Below the pieces are notes generated by a model that was not told where the DNA came from, did not search any database, and worked only from the letters and a program-made list of their open reading frames with translations. Shown piece after piece: positions 9,696 through 22,205 of a DNA stretch of 64,000 nt (position 1 is the first letter of the stretch; each line of letters begins with the position of its first letter). This DNA is from Solea solea (Eukaryota; Chordata; Actinopteri; Pleuronectiformes; Soleidae): the NCBI RefSeq assembly GCF_958295425.1, contig NC_081142.1:27050822-27114821 (forward strand), read 5' to 3'. The position numbers were made by a program, and so were the translations under genes.

Positions 9696-10285
9696 ACTCC
9701 CCCCTTTACCTCCTCAGCTAAAATGGCCTTTTACTCTAAGCATGATGCTTTCACTGTGTTTGAAGGGTTATTTCTGTTGATGAAAAGGATACGCCGCCGC
9801 CGCCTCGGCTAAAGGGAGCCGCGGCTATTCACGAGCTTGTTGAATACTTTGCGTCTTATAAATTTATCATCAGTAAAGTAAACTGGTGGTCTCATGCTGC
9901 CGTGGTAGTACAGGCTTTGAGCTAAGTGGCTAAAAGGTTGAGTGAGTGGATAGAAGGTGGAGTGAGGAGAAAAAAGAAAAATACAGCTAGAGGCAGAGGC
10001 GTTTGAAAGGAGCTTGGCGGGCCGTGGGCAGAACAGTCCTGGGAGGCCCTCCGTCACACTACGCCAAATTACCTCCACACTTACCCAACATTTAAAACAT
10101 TCACCCATAAATTTGCTGTTCATTAGGGCAGTACCGACTAAAGTGTGGGCTGCTTCCCTCTGGTGACGATTAATGGTATTGCAGGTGAGCCTCAGACTGG
10201 GCTGCAAACATTTTTTAATTTGTCGAATCGTTTTCTCAAACTCATGCAACTTTTCGATCAATTTAAAGCAGCCCACTGAAACATT
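9696..10285. promoter_or_regulatory. Candidate conserved noncoding island
   Basis: Repeat-free, balanced sequence. A 155-codon minus-strand frame covers 9809-10276 (begins M-G-C-F-K-L-I-E-K-L-H-E-F-E). I recognise no domain in it. Its length is above chance expectation for AT-rich DNA but not compelling. It may be a conserved noncoding block that happens to lack stops. Confidence 0.28.
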
Positions 10286-11549
10286 TGTTTTTGGTGTTTA
10301 TAGATTAAATTTGCGTCGCAAAAATGTTTTTATTTTTTATTGTGAGTTATATATCGTTTTCGTTTTTATGAAATTATGTGAAATATTGTCATAAATGTCA
10401 AAAGTGTTTTCCCACACATTTCTTCACTCAGATGGTCTGTTTTTTCACTTGAGCGGCCTCCGCCTGACCAGACTTGAAGCTCATGTGACCTCAAGTCATT
10501 TGAGTGTGAGACCCCTGATGTAAATGAAAAGATATGGAAACAATACATGTACTCAAATATAATATCTCATTATCATTTTTATGATCATGTTCATTTGTAG
10601 ACACATCGAGGGCCTTAATGATCCAAAATGATTTTGTATGTATATGTGTGTGTGTGTGTGTGTACTGATCACATTTATATGTTAGCATTTACAGGTCTAG
10701 CATGTATGAACTAGCGACATCTATTGGTGAGACTGCAAACTGGCCTCCTTTGTCTTCATTGGTTGATGCATAGCATTTTTTCATCATTTGCATAGAAACA
10801 TGGTGGTGAAAGTTAGCAACCCTAACCCTGTGTAAAGCAAGGCCCTTGCCTACAGTAAATAATAAAGGCTTACGCTAACGCTACGAAAAGCAAAAAAGGG
10901 ATTTTAATTTCTGAAAACTTCAGCTATTTTCTACTATTTTCTAGATCTGAATGAAGTTTACAGCTCTAACTAAGCTTCGGGGCCCCTCTGTCTGTCCACC
11001 CCTATGCTACGCCCCTGGTGAGAGGGAAATAAAGAGAGCGGTTTAACAGCGGTTGATCCCGTTGCAGAGTGAACGAGAGTGTACTCGAGGTTTTAAGACA
11101 TTAAAAAGTCTTAAACTGGCTTCATCGATGACTCTCTTGATTGTTCAATAGCATACAGAGGCCTCACTTGTTAACAACTTGTATGTTAATGACTTGTATT
11201 AGAAGTGATCAATCTCCTTTGGATGCCAGCATTTCCCATCGCTTTGAAGTGAACGCATTGATTGGTGTGAATATAACAGAATGAAACAATCGGTGCTCGG
11301 CGGAGCTGTCTGTTATCGTAATCCTCTCTTACCTTCTATTATCAGATCACAAAACAGCAGCATTGCGAGGAGAGCACAGATTACCATATTGACAGTGTTC
11401 TCATAATCTGTGGTCGAAAGTATTTGGAGAAAGGAACGTGGTGGTTATGAATGTGCTTCTGCAGCTTCTGCAGCCTCTGCAGCCTCTGCTCGTCCTGCTC
11501 TCAGGCTTCCTGATGGATGTTGGACCCTGGAGCTTTAGCCAAGTCCGGC
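10286..11549. other. Unassigned interval with a (TG)n array
   Basis: A (TG)9-10 array sits at 10644-10662. The stretch 'aactagcgacatctattgg' near 10710 resembles the edge of a fish miniature element. A short tandem 'tctgcagcctctgcagcc' occurs at about 11460-11490. No gene is visible. Confidence 0.5.
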
Positions 11550-11668
11550 ACTGATGCTGCGGTGTTAAGGGCTGGTTTGCAGCCGGCGTTCCCATTCATC
11601 CCAAAGGTATTGGATTAGATTGAGGTCAAGGTGTTGCGCAGCTCAGTCAAGTTCTTCCCAACCTCAGT
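11550..11668 (-). mobile_element. Tc1-like transposon scrap
   Basis: The words 'ttcccattcatcccaaaggt' and 'attggattagattgaggtca' followed by 'gctcagtcaagttcttccca' match, from memory, a stretch of a very common fish Tc1-family transposase region ('cattcatcccaaaggtgttc', 'gttgaggtcagggctctgtg', 'ccagtcaagttcttccacac'). The transposase would be on the minus strand. Only about 120 bases are recognisable and frames are broken. Confidence 0.5.
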
Positions 11669-11936
11669 GTTGGTATTGGACAGTTGTGTAAAACCCTGGA
11701 TCACGATCAATGACAGGATTTTCAAATAGCTTCTCATCTCTCGTCTGCACACACAGGACCAAAACTCTTTGTTTCACATTGATGCTGCACAGGTGCATGT
11801 CACTGTTGGACGTTAGCGGAGTAGTGTTTGTCATAACAAGAGTTGCTAATTTTGCTAAAGCCACCGATGTTGGAAGAACAGCTTTATCCAAGAGCTCAGT
11901 GTGTAGCGTAGTGTTTGGTTTTTATGTACCGACACT

Positions 11937-12450
11937 CCATTTCATTATTCTGGCTCAGAATAAGCATTAATCACTCGGTGACGTTCACCCGTTCTCGTGA
12001 GAGTCTGGTGTTTGTTTCTGGTGTCTGGAGTTTTTTGTTTTATCGTTGAACAAGAACTCCATCTATCTGGCAGATGATCCGCTGTGGCGTCCCCTGAGGG
12101 GAGAAGCCGAGGAGGAAGAAGAACAATAGCTATTATTAAAAGTGTTTTTTCACTAATGTTTTGTGATAATCACTGGCTTCTTGCCACGTTTGTGTCCTGG
12201 AGGACAACAGAATACAGAATACCAGGACACCTAATCAAATGGACTGCGTGCTTGAAGTTTAAGTCGTTGTTGGAAATGTTTAGGATAATCTAAATTAATG
12301 TGAAACATAAACCCAGTTTTTAGTTATTTTAATTTGGACAACATATTTGAATAGATGTTGTGAACATCACTCACATCTTCTGGGATCTTTAGATTTCTTA
12401 AGATTTTCGTAATTTACTGTTTGATTAACTGATAGCTGCAGACATATACA
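11937..12450 (+). repeat. Diverged dispersed repeat, copy A (with insertion)
   Basis: This aligns in order with 21282-21700. Shared words include 'cgtgagagtctggtg', 'gttgaacaagaactccatct', 'cttgccacgtttgtgtcctg', 'gtcgttgttggaaatg', 'aggataatcta' and 'gttgtgaacatcact'. Copy A carries extra sequence at about 12073-12127 not seen in the other copy. Divergence is high, so the family is old. No coding capacity is seen. Confidence 0.65.
12073..12127 (+). mobile_element. Short retroposon-tail-like insertion
   Basis: The words 'gatccgctgtggcgtcccct' and 'gaggggagaagccgagg' plus GAAGAAGAA match the 3' end of a common fish retroposon ('gatccgctgtggcgacccct' and so on). It interrupts the dispersed repeat at the point where copy B has no such sequence, which supports an insertion. 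Confidence 0.55.
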
Positions 12451-12466
12451 CTGATTAAACTTATAG

Positions 12467-12531
12467 ATATGATATATCTATATATATATATGTATATATA
12501 TATAGATATATATAAATATATATATATCTGC
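12467..12531. repeat. (AT)n-rich self-complementary array
   Basis: An imperfect TATATA/GATATATC array with two-fold symmetry that can extrude as a cruciform. Confidence 0.92.
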
Positions 12532-13388
12532 TAGAACACACATGGGCAACAAACAGCCCATAAAACCCCTTTTATTCAGCCTGCAACAACCACAAACATT
12601 TCCTGGAGGAGTCTGCTGCAGGTCTGATATGGTGAGACATTTGTGGAGCACGAGACCAAGTTACTGCAGATACAGACACACCTTTAAATTGATAGTAGTT
12701 GATTAGTGAAACACAGCCAGACTTTGATTTTGAAATAGTCAAAGGAGAGGAAATGCATTTTTACTTAGAACACATAAATGCTATATAAAGATGGGTGTTA
12801 ACTCTGCTAATAGAGATAAAGCCTGTATGTCATGGTTGTGATGTCAGACCTAAATGCAGGTCGACTCAACACAAAGGTGGAAAGGTGAGTATTTACAAAC
12901 ACTTAGTTTGTGCAATTTATTTGAGTTGCTGTTGATGTGCAAAGACTCTAGTTCCTAAAATGATGTTTGTATTGTTGTTTAATCTCTTTATATAAAAAGT
13001 CATTGGGTTTTTGAGGCCTTTTTTTAATATTCTTGCTTCATGTCCTTGCTTTACCATCTTGCACTGCCATGTTTCTACAACAGCCTGAATGGACAAACCA
13101 GATTATTTTAAATAAACATAATATAATATTACCTATTAAGTAGTTAAAATAAAAACATAAACGTTTTCATTTCATATAGTTCCTCTATGTGTTTTTCTAT
13201 CTTTCATGTTGGTCTTACAAAATGAAATACACATTTTTATGTGAACAATAATCTTACCACATCCTTTCAACCTGGCTTTCAAAATAAGAGCCACAACTTT
13301 GTTTTTTTCCCCACTTTGAAAACCTTATGTCACACAACACCTGGCAATAAAAAATAGCTTATAGTCTTACAAAATACTTGTTTTTACG
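12532..13388. other. AT-rich unassigned interval
   Basis: At 12836-12900 the words 'gtcagacctaaatgcagg' and 'aaaggtggaaaggtgag' resemble the start of the repeat type also glimpsed at 22225, 25686 and 58272 ('acccaaatgcag'). Otherwise nothing is recognisable. Confidence 0.45.
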
Positions 13389-13413
13389 ATATATATATAT
13401 ATATATATATATA
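13389..13413. repeat. (AT)n microsatellite
   Basis: About twelve AT units. They create the Tyr-Ile run at the start of the window's longest open frame (13378-14079). Confidence 0.95.
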
Positions 13414-14180
13414 TGCTGTATATTCAAGAAAATGCATGTTATTTTTTATTTAGCTTGTCCTTCCACTACTGACAGTACATTAGCGTTAACAGGAAGTAGT
13501 CACACGCCGCACATGTGCAGAACAGATCAGGGTTCTGGTTCAAATCGGGTTCTGACAGTTGTCAACTGTAAGTTCGAATCTCAGGCTACGACCAAAACAG
13601 TGACTTTCTGTTTGGCTGCATGTGATCAAACTTTCCTTTGCTTTTCATGCTTTCACTGTGTTTCTGTTGGCGTGTGTTTTTTTGCTGCTGCTGCTACGAC
13701 TCGCTGGCTACTCACTGCTTGTGGGTGGAAGTTTGCCTCTGATGTTTACCTGAGGCATAGTCGGATTTTCACAGACTCCAATTCAATCTACAGAATTTTG
13801 TGGGCAGGGAGGAGGTTTGCGGAAAGTCTCATTTTCTTTAAGTCATGCATGAATGATCTCACATATAGACTCTTTATCTCAATCATGAGCCGTGTTGTTA
13901 TTTTGGACCTGGAGAAGATGGTGTTAAAACCATCACATCCTGCTCATACGAACCTTCACCATCACCTGTGTTCTCTGCGCGTCGTAGCACAGGGTGAGAA
14001 GGAAGGGATGCTGTTTATGGATGCTTTTCCAGGTGGAATATCGCTGGTGTATTGCCCACCAAACAGATGTCTCTCCTGAATTAGTTACCTCAGGATCCTC
14101 CCTGAATACTAAATCAGGGGAAACATACGAAGTTGTGCACAATTCTGATTTATTCATCCAGTCTGTGCCACATGCTGAGG
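13414..14180. other. Unassigned interval under a long chance frame
   Basis: The longest frame in the window (233 codons, 13378-14079) covers this interval. Its start lies in the AT array, and I recognise no domain, signal or repeat in it. Part of 13840-14130 might be conserved noncoding DNA. I do not call a gene. Confidence 0.5.
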
Positions 14181-14840
14181 CTATGTAGCATGCAAATCAA
14201 TGGCATTTATCACCACTTCACGGTGTATGGTATACAGAAGTATGCATACCGCCGTTCTGATGTTTTATTGATTGGTCTCGTACAAGGATATCACAGATAA
14301 ATAAATGATACGGCCTTGAATTAAAGACGATGCTGCTCCACCTGACACCGCCGCGGTGTTTGTGATTAAAATGACCAGGAGTATATCACTGAGCTTGAAG
14401 CGGTCTAGAATTATCTCCCTCCATCAAAGTGGGAGTGGGCATGAAAACAAGGGTGAACTTTGCGATATTGCTAGCGTCTCGTCCTTTATCAGAGCACGTG
14501 TGGCCCAGCCTCACTTTATTGATAGCGGAACGCTTGACAAAGCAGGCTAATTAAAGCAATAGTGCCGAGTTGGGCCTCATTGATAAAGATTGGAGCCGAT
14601 TCAGCGCTCTGTGGTGTGTCAGCAGCGGCATCGAGCTCCCGTCCCCCGGATCCCTCACTCTCCCTTTCATCTCCCCCACTCAGCCATGAAAAATTCATCC
14701 AAGACCTCCAGAAATATTTATTGTAAAATCTTAGGGAGAAGTGGTAGCACTGAAAAATTCATGGCCTTATTCGCCTCCAACAGCTGTGGACCCCCGTAAT
14801 TAATTTGATTGCTCACATTACACAATAAATTCATTTATAC
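14181..14840. promoter_or_regulatory. Candidate conserved noncoding island with octamer
   Basis: Repeat-free sequence with a perfect POU octamer ATGCAAAT (14190-14197) and many ATTA/TAAT cores. Runs such as 'gcaggctaattaaagcaata' (about 14543) and 'tgcgatattgctagcgtc' (about 14461) have the texture of vertebrate conserved elements. Enhancer function is inference; conservation is untested. Confidence 0.35.
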
Positions 14841-14929
14841 AATATTTATCTGTCCTTTTACTCAACTTGGTCGGTCAAATACAGCCCACAGTTACTTTCT
14901 GAAAAATGATATACATTTTTTTGAAAATA

Positions 14930-14975
14930 CCATATATATACACACATATATATATACATATATATATATATATTC
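14930..14975. repeat. (AT)n/(AC)n compound array
   Basis: TATATA units interrupted by ACACACA and TACATA. It yields Tyr-Ile-rich frames on both strands. Confidence 0.9.
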
Positions 14976-16880
14976 ATTATTTTTAAAGTTATATGCATTT
15001 TTATTTTTATAAGTCTATTATTATTAATAATATTGTTACATTTGTGAGTGTTGTGATCACTTCCATACACTATTCCAAACCACCAAAGTGGATTTCTCCA
15101 CATTTTTCAGATAGCATGTTGTTATTGTTTCCGTATGTTTGATCGGTGGCTGTAGTTTAATATTGGCGTCTTTATTTGATGACATTTATCCTCCATGTTC
15201 ACTGACGCTCAACAGCAGCAATGAAAGTAACCACACACACTGACTTTGACTTATTTGATTAGCATTTGTGAACTTCCTTGTGTCAAATTTCAACAAACCA
15301 ATACATTCATTTGCTACATAAATGTACATAAACGGTATAGCACTCTATGTGACGACATCAAACTTGCTAATGATTAAAAATAGGATAGGAGGACACACAG
15401 CAAGACGTCATCTTTATTGTGAAGTTGTGTAGATTTTGACATGATGTATGGACAATTTTACATATGTAAATCTAATGTCAGAACTTGAATTCATATTATT
15501 TGATGTTGTGTGTCTGTGAGTGTATATACACATATAAAAATCATTCTCATTATTGTTTGTTATTATTTTCTCGGTTTATTATATTTATCCCTTTAACAGC
15601 CAAAAAAAAGAAAGAAAGAAATAAATCTTTGCTAAAAGGTTGGAATTGATTTGTTTGAGGACCCCAAAAAAATCTCCAGATCTTAACGTGCATGAGACGG
15701 GCATTACTGTGGAATAAACCTCTTCAGTTTGGCTGGGATGCTGCAGCTCTCTGTCAACTTCTTTACAATCTTATTGAATCGTATTAAATCCAATATAATT
15801 ATTGTAAATCACTTTAAAGCATGGACAGGATTTATCCTATCTCAATAAAATTGTAAGCTAAACTTTGTTTTAGAGCCATTTTTAAAGCACATTTTCACAA
15901 TTATGACAATAATATAGCAATTATTTTGTTTGTTTGTGACTTGATATCACCTGCAAAAGAGATGTGACTTCCTCGTAAAAGGAAGGCTAAATAAAAAGAT
16001 ACAAAATTTGCAATATGACATTTTGCCATTTTTCCATAATGCAAACCAATTTGAAATCCAAGGATGAGGATCACGACAGCCATCAGGATTCACTCTCTGG
16101 GGACCATGAACATCTCATGGTGACATTTAAAACAATTATTGAAACGCTTCAATGCTTTAACTTGGTAAAAAAAAAAAAATTATTTATCATTTAAAAGTAA
16201 TATTTAACATTTTTTGACAGACTGTTGACATATTGAGGTAATGTCCACCGTCTCTCTTTACTCTTCCTACAGCTGATGTCCATTATTTTGCGGCGTTTGA
16301 AGTGTATTTTCCTGCGTTCACACGTGAAGCTTGACACACATCAGTGTTCCTGGCATTCGCGACGGTGACTGATGACAGTCATGTTGCTTTGTTAGCGCTC
16401 GCACGTTGTCACCGCAATGAATTTACACCACAGAACAATCCTTTCATTCAGCATTTTCCAAAATCAAGCGTCTCCGTGCAGCTGATTCTGAGCTGGTTTA
16501 TACAGTGTTTTGTTTCTGAAAATGGGATTTTACACACAGACAAAAAAACAAAACAACGATGCCCTCCAAGATTAGGCTTGTCATTTGTTTTTTTTTTGTC
16601 TTCCAGCGCATTCATATGAGCTGCAAACCAATCTGTACTTCGCCTTGACAGCTCGTAACAGCTCGTAACAGCTCCATGTGACAGGTGTCTTCCTCTGCTA
16701 TGTAATCACAGTGCGAGGACCCATGCTGTGCCAAACAGACAACAACAGTTTCTGTAATGATGGAATATGTAGACTGTGCACACATGAAGCGAGGACTCTC
16801 GAGGATGCCTCCGGTTCATGTATGAATCACATTTTTAAAGTCAGCGGCAGGAGTGCAAGGAACACGGCCTGGTGATAATA
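14976..16880. other. AT-rich unassigned interval
   Basis: No repeat family or gene is recognised over about 1.9 kb. There are A-rich runs at 15602-15626 and 16168-16180. The 16344-16619 frame (91 codons) shows no domain. At 16651-16676 'cagctcgtaa' is repeated in tandem. Confidence 0.5.
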
Positions 16881-17310
16881 ACACAGTGTTTCCTAAAGGT
16901 TGGCTTCGTACGTTAATGAAGGAGAATAAATGAGCGATAATGGGGCCTATTAGGTAATTCATAACCTGTGAAAGCCAGGTATTCAGTCTTGCTGCCCACT
17001 GAGATTTGGTACCGGTCCAGTCCTGCAGCAGATGTAAGCCTGAGGGGAGCGCTGGGTCAGGGTTAATGGTGTTAGCACAGGATCATGTTCTGCTCAGTTG
17101 AAGTCCACCCTCTCACCTTCTGCCAGCAGAGCTCAGAGTTCAGCAGGGACATTAGTCTCAGCTCTATTCTTCATTAGCCTCGCTAATTACAGGGCTTCTC
17201 TGTGGGGAGGGCAGCGTCTGCCTGGGATGAGCCCGACCAACCCTCCTCCGTCTTTACTTTACGCCACAATGGACCTTCACGTATGCCAAGATTTACACCT
17301 CAAGTCCTGA
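16881..17310. promoter_or_regulatory. Candidate conserved noncoding island
   Basis: Repeat-free sequence with TAAT-type cores and balanced composition ('ttaatgaaggagaataaatg' near 16913, 'ctattaggtaattcataacc' near 16948). The texture fits a conserved element; there is no coding evidence. Confidence 0.3.
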
Positions 17311-17539
17311 GCATAACACGCGTGTTTGTTTTCAGCCTGTGTTTGACGTCATGAATTTGTCCAGTGTGTGACAATTAGTGACATCTAATGGTGACAGACA
17401 TGAAGAAAAACCGAAAAAACCGAAAAATAAAACTGTGTTGCTTTTATTTTGAAAAGCCTGACGTATGGACGCACATATCAGGGGAGTTGTGGTTGTGTTA
17501 GACAATATATTCACTGTACTACACCACAGTATTCATTAT

Positions 17540-17737
17540 ATAGTGCAGTAATTTGATATTTTCAGGACAGTTGGTTAGTAATTGTGCTTATTGTGTGTTT
17601 GTATGCTGCCCAATTTACAACAAAACAATACAATTTACTGCTTTTTTTGATAAAAGCGATAAAATTAAATTAAAATATATTCAAATGTTTTGTGTGGCCC
17701 CTTGGGGCCCCTTGGGGAAAATAATTGCCCACCCCTG
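17540..17737 (-). mobile_element. hAT-like miniature element end
   Basis: The right edge, read on the minus strand, is 'caggggtgggcaattatttt' followed by 'ccccaaggggccccaagg'. This is the classic start of hAT-type non-autonomous elements in fish. The inner portion is AT-rich ('aaaattaaattaaaatatat'). The left end is not defined, so the left coordinate is approximate. Confidence 0.6.
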
Positions 17738-17892
17738 CAGAGAGCAGGGGTATTGACTGTTGCTGAATGCTAACAGTGGCTGACTACGTAGACCGTGATG
17801 AAATCAGAGGTGACATCACTCGCAGTTCCGACGTCCAGTTGAAGTCCAACGTAGCATAAGGCTACATTTTATATTTTGAAGAGGTCATAGCT

Positions 17893-18115
17893 ATAATAAC
17901 AACAACAATAATAATAATACTTTTATTTATATAGCTTACATAAAATGTGGGTTACCGATACACAATTTTAAACGATAACATAACATATAGGGAAAGACAA
18001 GGTGCATAAATAGATAAAAAGTATATAAGGAAAGAGCTTCAGACTGGTTAAAAAAAAACATGCAAGGGTATAAAGAATAAATAAAAACATTAAATAAAAA
18101 GTGAGAAATCCTTCA
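17893..18115 (-). mobile_element. Retroposon-tail-like A/T-rich fragment
   Basis: An AAT/AAC triplet run (17893-17920) is followed by 'acttttatttatatagct'. That is the reverse complement of the 'gcgctatataaataaa' signature plus an A-rich tail. The remainder is A-rich and only loosely repeat-like. Confidence 0.35.
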
Positions 18116-18179
18116 TGTGTCACTGATATGATATGATAAAGGAATGATACTGGGATACTCGTCTCTCTACTTGTCCTCA

Positions 18180-18830
18180 CAATAGTCTTCTTCATTGCCA
18201 CATTCCATCAGTGGAAGAAGGTTAAATTATACATCATCTGCAGTAAATCATTATTTTTCTCCTCATTCAACTGTTTTTGCTATTTGTCTCCAATTAGACG
18301 CACTCTTAGGTGTAGATGTGACTCTTCAAGTTTCATGTGATGAGAGAAGGTCTTCCAGGTCCTTTTTCACTGTTATCGATGGGGGGAGTGGCCTGTGACA
18401 TCGCCGTTGGCCTCCATCGCCTGTTGTTGTTACGTGGACGGCAGCATCTTCCTCCAGAAGCTCTTGCCAGGCGAGGTGTCAGAATGATGATTGCTTTCTG
18501 ACCTTGGCTGGCTCTCCATTACATCTATAATGAAAGCTGTGCGTCTCCTACAGCTGCCTCTAAATGGTAAAAGGTGCTTCGCTGTGTATCGCCTTTGATT
18601 TCAGGTTGTCGCTGGCATTTGATCCTTAACGTGTTTCCTCCTCCGGTGACCGGGCACCTTTGGGAACTGTCACCATGGCACTGGCACCATCATTCATTGT
18701 TCTGTGGCCTTGTCTGCAGCTCTTTGATTAGACACTGTGATGGAGTCGCAGCGACCTTTAAGACGAGCTCTTCTCTGGACTTAGAGCAACACTGTGACCC
18801 TAACGCGGAAAACTAACCTCGCTGTAGTTC
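18180..18830. promoter_or_regulatory. Candidate conserved noncoding island
   Basis: Repeat-free, with moderate GC content. The interval 18380-18800 has few stops in one frame (an 80-codon frame at 18574-18816), but no domain or splice pair is recognisable. Confidence 0.28.
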
Positions 18831-20074
18831 AAAGAATCTCTCCTCTCACTTTAAAAAGAATATAAAATGTCACTTGTCACTTTGGCTGATGGATTTGAGG
18901 GAAATGTCTGGGTCAGAATTTCTAACCATTTTCTTGGCATTTGTTCTTGAGATCTGGGTCTTAGTATTGATCATACATGTAGTAGCAAAATAGAATAGAA
19001 TACAATAAATAAAGTAAAACTTGCTAACTAGCCAAACATTGACAAATTCAGTAACAAATATCTTATTTTTATTTACTCACTTATTTGACATAACGAGACG
19101 CGTGTGAGACTTTTTCCTTGATTTTTCATTAAATTAGGGCAAAATGATCAAATAGTTATTTTGTTCTTACTCATGATTAAGTTCAATAGCATTTTTTTAT
19201 ATATCACATTTAGAATTGCATTTAAGTCCCTTTTAAGAATGTAAAGCAGCTCATACCAATGCGTCTTGATTAAGATCAAGTTGAATGCAAAGAAAGTTTC
19301 TTTATGATCTTGACTTTTCGATTTAATTGATTGTTTCAGATTCAAATAAAATGACAATAAGGTGAGATAACACACGTCACTACAACATTTGCACTTTGCA
19401 GGAGTTCCGGTTTAGTTGCCGTTTCCGTTTCATCCAGGCTGTGTGTTAGTGATGGACAGATTACACCATTAAAACAGTATAAGCTGATACTGGCAGAGAG
19501 ATTGTAAAGCAGAAGAATTATTTCCTGCTGTTTCTCAGCAGCTGAAGATTCATTCATTCATTCATTCATTAATTTTTTTGTTGCATATGCCACACCGTGA
19601 CCTCCTGCTAAATGATAATCGTGATGAATGCGTAAACGCTGACAGGCCCAGATTTGATCATTTATACAAGTCAAATGATTTTTTAAAATACTGCACAATA
19701 CAAATTTTTTATTTATATGAATTCTAATACACAGTATAGCTCCAACAAATATCATTCGTCAGATACTAAATAAACTCAATAAATAAATTCATCTATGTTT
19801 GCTCCAAGTGAACACCTGGTGTCGGGTCAGTTTCCTGCACTTCATGTTGTCAACTCGTGTTAGACTGCAGCAAAAGAGAAGAGTGATTATTAGAAAGTGA
19901 GAAAAAGTGCAGAGGAAGAGGCTTTGAGCGCCGCACAGGTACCAGCCCATAGTTTCTCTGCACACAGGCCTGTCTTCGACGTCCCATTGATCAACTCCAA
20001 ATCTCTTGTTAAGCACTAACCGCTATCCCTCATCCAAAAAACTGTCACAAAGCCATCAAGATCAAATCCTGCTT
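18831..20074. other. AT-rich unassigned interval with (CATT)n
   Basis: A (CATT)6 run sits at about 19548-19571. No gene or clear repeat family is seen elsewhere. Confidence 0.5.
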
Positions 20075-20650
20075 CTACATGGCAGGCCTGAGAGTGCGCT
20101 TCCCTCTGATACCATACAACCCCCATAGACAGGGGAGCAATAGAACGAGCCCAGTCGAAAAACGAGAACTCCTGCCACATCTTTGGCAACCATTACTGCC
20201 TTTTTTGTGACACAGTTTTTGATATGTCACCTTCTGATCTGATGCAGGTTTCTGCTGGTCTCGCCTCCAGGGGTCGGGGAGTAGGCTGTGCTTGCAGAAA
20301 AGTCGGCGAGAAAACGAGCACTTTGCATTCAATTGCTCCCCGTTTGGTACTTCTTTCCCCCGCCGCATCAGAGGAGGAGAGCAGACAAACAGATATCCAG
20401 AGGAGCTTTCACTCCTTTTTCATCCCCAGTGTCAAGTTAATTTACGGCGGAGTCTTCCTGGATGCAGGATGCCGTGTTAGTTATTGATTATTTTCCTCCC
20501 GCTCTCCGAGCCATCATCCTGAGCCTTGATGGAACAATGAGGGGAGGGTTGGGCCCCAGAGGAGCCGTACGTACAACTCTGTACACGCCACTTTACACTT
20601 GTAGCCACTGTCGGGAACATGCAGCAGAATTCAATTTACACCGCTTTTAG
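20075..20650. promoter_or_regulatory. Candidate conserved noncoding island
   Basis: Repeat-poor, GC-moderate sequence with long overlapping frames on both strands (87 and 97 codons) that share no known domain. TAAT cores appear near 20432. A regulatory role is only suggested. Confidence 0.28.
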
Positions 20651-20964
20651 ACAAATGTAAACACAGCGCATGCAACACGTAAGTGCAAATCTCAGCGGCG
20701 CGGGGTCATCAGACGCAGGCAGGCAGGCAGGATTGTGATTTGACTTCAGCTAAAGGATGTGTAAATTAGAAAAGAAAAACATGTGTTTTTTTATATAGAA
20801 AGTAAATTCACAAAAAAAAATTGCTGTGAAAACACTTGTTACCACTTCGACTGTTTTTACTGAGGCAATATGACTTTGGGAAAAGTAGTTTTATGAGACT
20901 ATCAGCACATGGATATAGGCTACGTAAGATGTGCAACTCCTGCTTTGCTTCTTCAAAATTGAAT

Positions 20965-21100
20965 TTAAAGGTCCAGTATGTAAGAATTAGACATGCTAAG
21001 GTCCCTCTGTAAAGTAAAAAACATATTATATGTACAACACAGGAAATACATTCACAATAATGAAACTGCAGTCACAATATTAATATTTAAATTATTATTG
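20965..21100 (+). mobile_element. TTAAAGGTCCAGTATGTAAG end, left
   Basis: It starts 'ttaaaggtccagtatgtaag' then 'aattag', the typical end of an abundant fish miniature element ('aaaggtccagtgtgtaagat'). The sequence after the first 26 bases does not follow the usual family body. A matching inverted end lies at 23149. Confidence 0.6.
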
Positions 21101-21281
21101 CTCATATTAATCAACAGTATTTTTATCTGTCACATGCACAGGGTAAATACAGGGCAAAACACGCAGTAAAATGAAGAGGATGATCTGTCTGGTTATTAAA
21201 ACGATAAAGATAAAGCACAATTACTGCTTGAGGTGGTCTTCATTTGACTATTTTGAGCACTATACTGTGTTTAGGTTATGT

Positions 21282-21720
21282 GTTTAATTCATTATTATGG
21301 CCCAGAACAATCATTTCCCAGGGTGCACTACGTCCTCATGAGAGTCTAGTGTCCAGAGTTTTTATTTTTAATGTTAAACAAGAACAACATCTAAAGGAAG
21401 TGTTAAAAACATGATGTGATGTGACATTCACTGACATTCTTGCCACATTTGTGTCCTGAAAATGAAGTGTGGTTGAAATTTAAATCATTGTTGGAAATGT
21501 TAAGGATAATCTATATATACACAATTTGGCAAAAAAAAACATATAGACTAAATACTTAATAAATATATATATATAATAATATAATAAATATACGTTGTGA
21601 ACATCACTAAAATACTCTGTTAAATTTTATTAAACGGAATTTTTGTATAATCCATGTATTGATTTAGAAATACTGACAGACATACACACCTCACAACATA
21701 AGGGTACTTAATAAACTGGT
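21282..21720 (+). repeat. Diverged dispersed repeat, copy B
   Basis: Partner of 11937-12450. Shared words in the same order include 'catgagagtctagtg', 'ttaaacaagaacaacatct', 'cttgccacatttgtgtcctg', 'aaatcattgttggaaatg', 'aaggataatcta' and 'gttgtgaacatcact'. Copy B lacks the retroposon-tail insertion found in copy A. Confidence 0.65.
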
Positions 21721-22205
21721 ACTTAATATTTCCCACATTTGCCATTTATATATGAATGCATTTATACACATTTGTATACCCTTCCATCGTCATATGTGCA
21801 TGGACATATACAGTAGGCATACATACATGCAGACTCACATATACACCTATAAATTTGCTTATAAACAACTACATGTTCAATATATCAATACAATCAAAGT
21901 ATATAAAAGTTAAATGTAAAATGTAAAAAGCTAGGGTAAAGGTTGCGCCTCCATTAAAGTAATTAGTAAATTTGAGTAAAAGTCACATAATTTTGATGAT
22001 GCTTTTAGTCTTTCTTACACAGCAAACCTTGTATTTGTAAAAAATGACAATGGTTTTATTATTTTCATTATTATTCCTCCAAATGCATTGACCCATGATC
22101 CATGACCCACATCCAACATAAAGCGGCCATTTTGGATTGAACAGCCATTTCGGGGCCAATTGTGTTGATTTGGCACAGGAAGTACAGTATTTACTGCATT
22201 CAAAC
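21721..22205. other. AT-rich unassigned interval
   Basis: Contains TATAC/ACATA-rich degenerate sequence (21750-21900). No gene or family is recognised. Confidence 0.5.

Noticed and set aside
9809..10276. 155-codon minus-strand frame as a gene
   Set aside because: No domain, no start context and no neighbouring exon; kept only as part of a possible conserved noncoding island.
13378..14079. Longest open frame (233 codons, plus strand)
   Set aside because: It begins in an (AT)n array giving Tyr-Ile repeats, has no recognisable domain, and no promoter or splice evidence; treated as chance.
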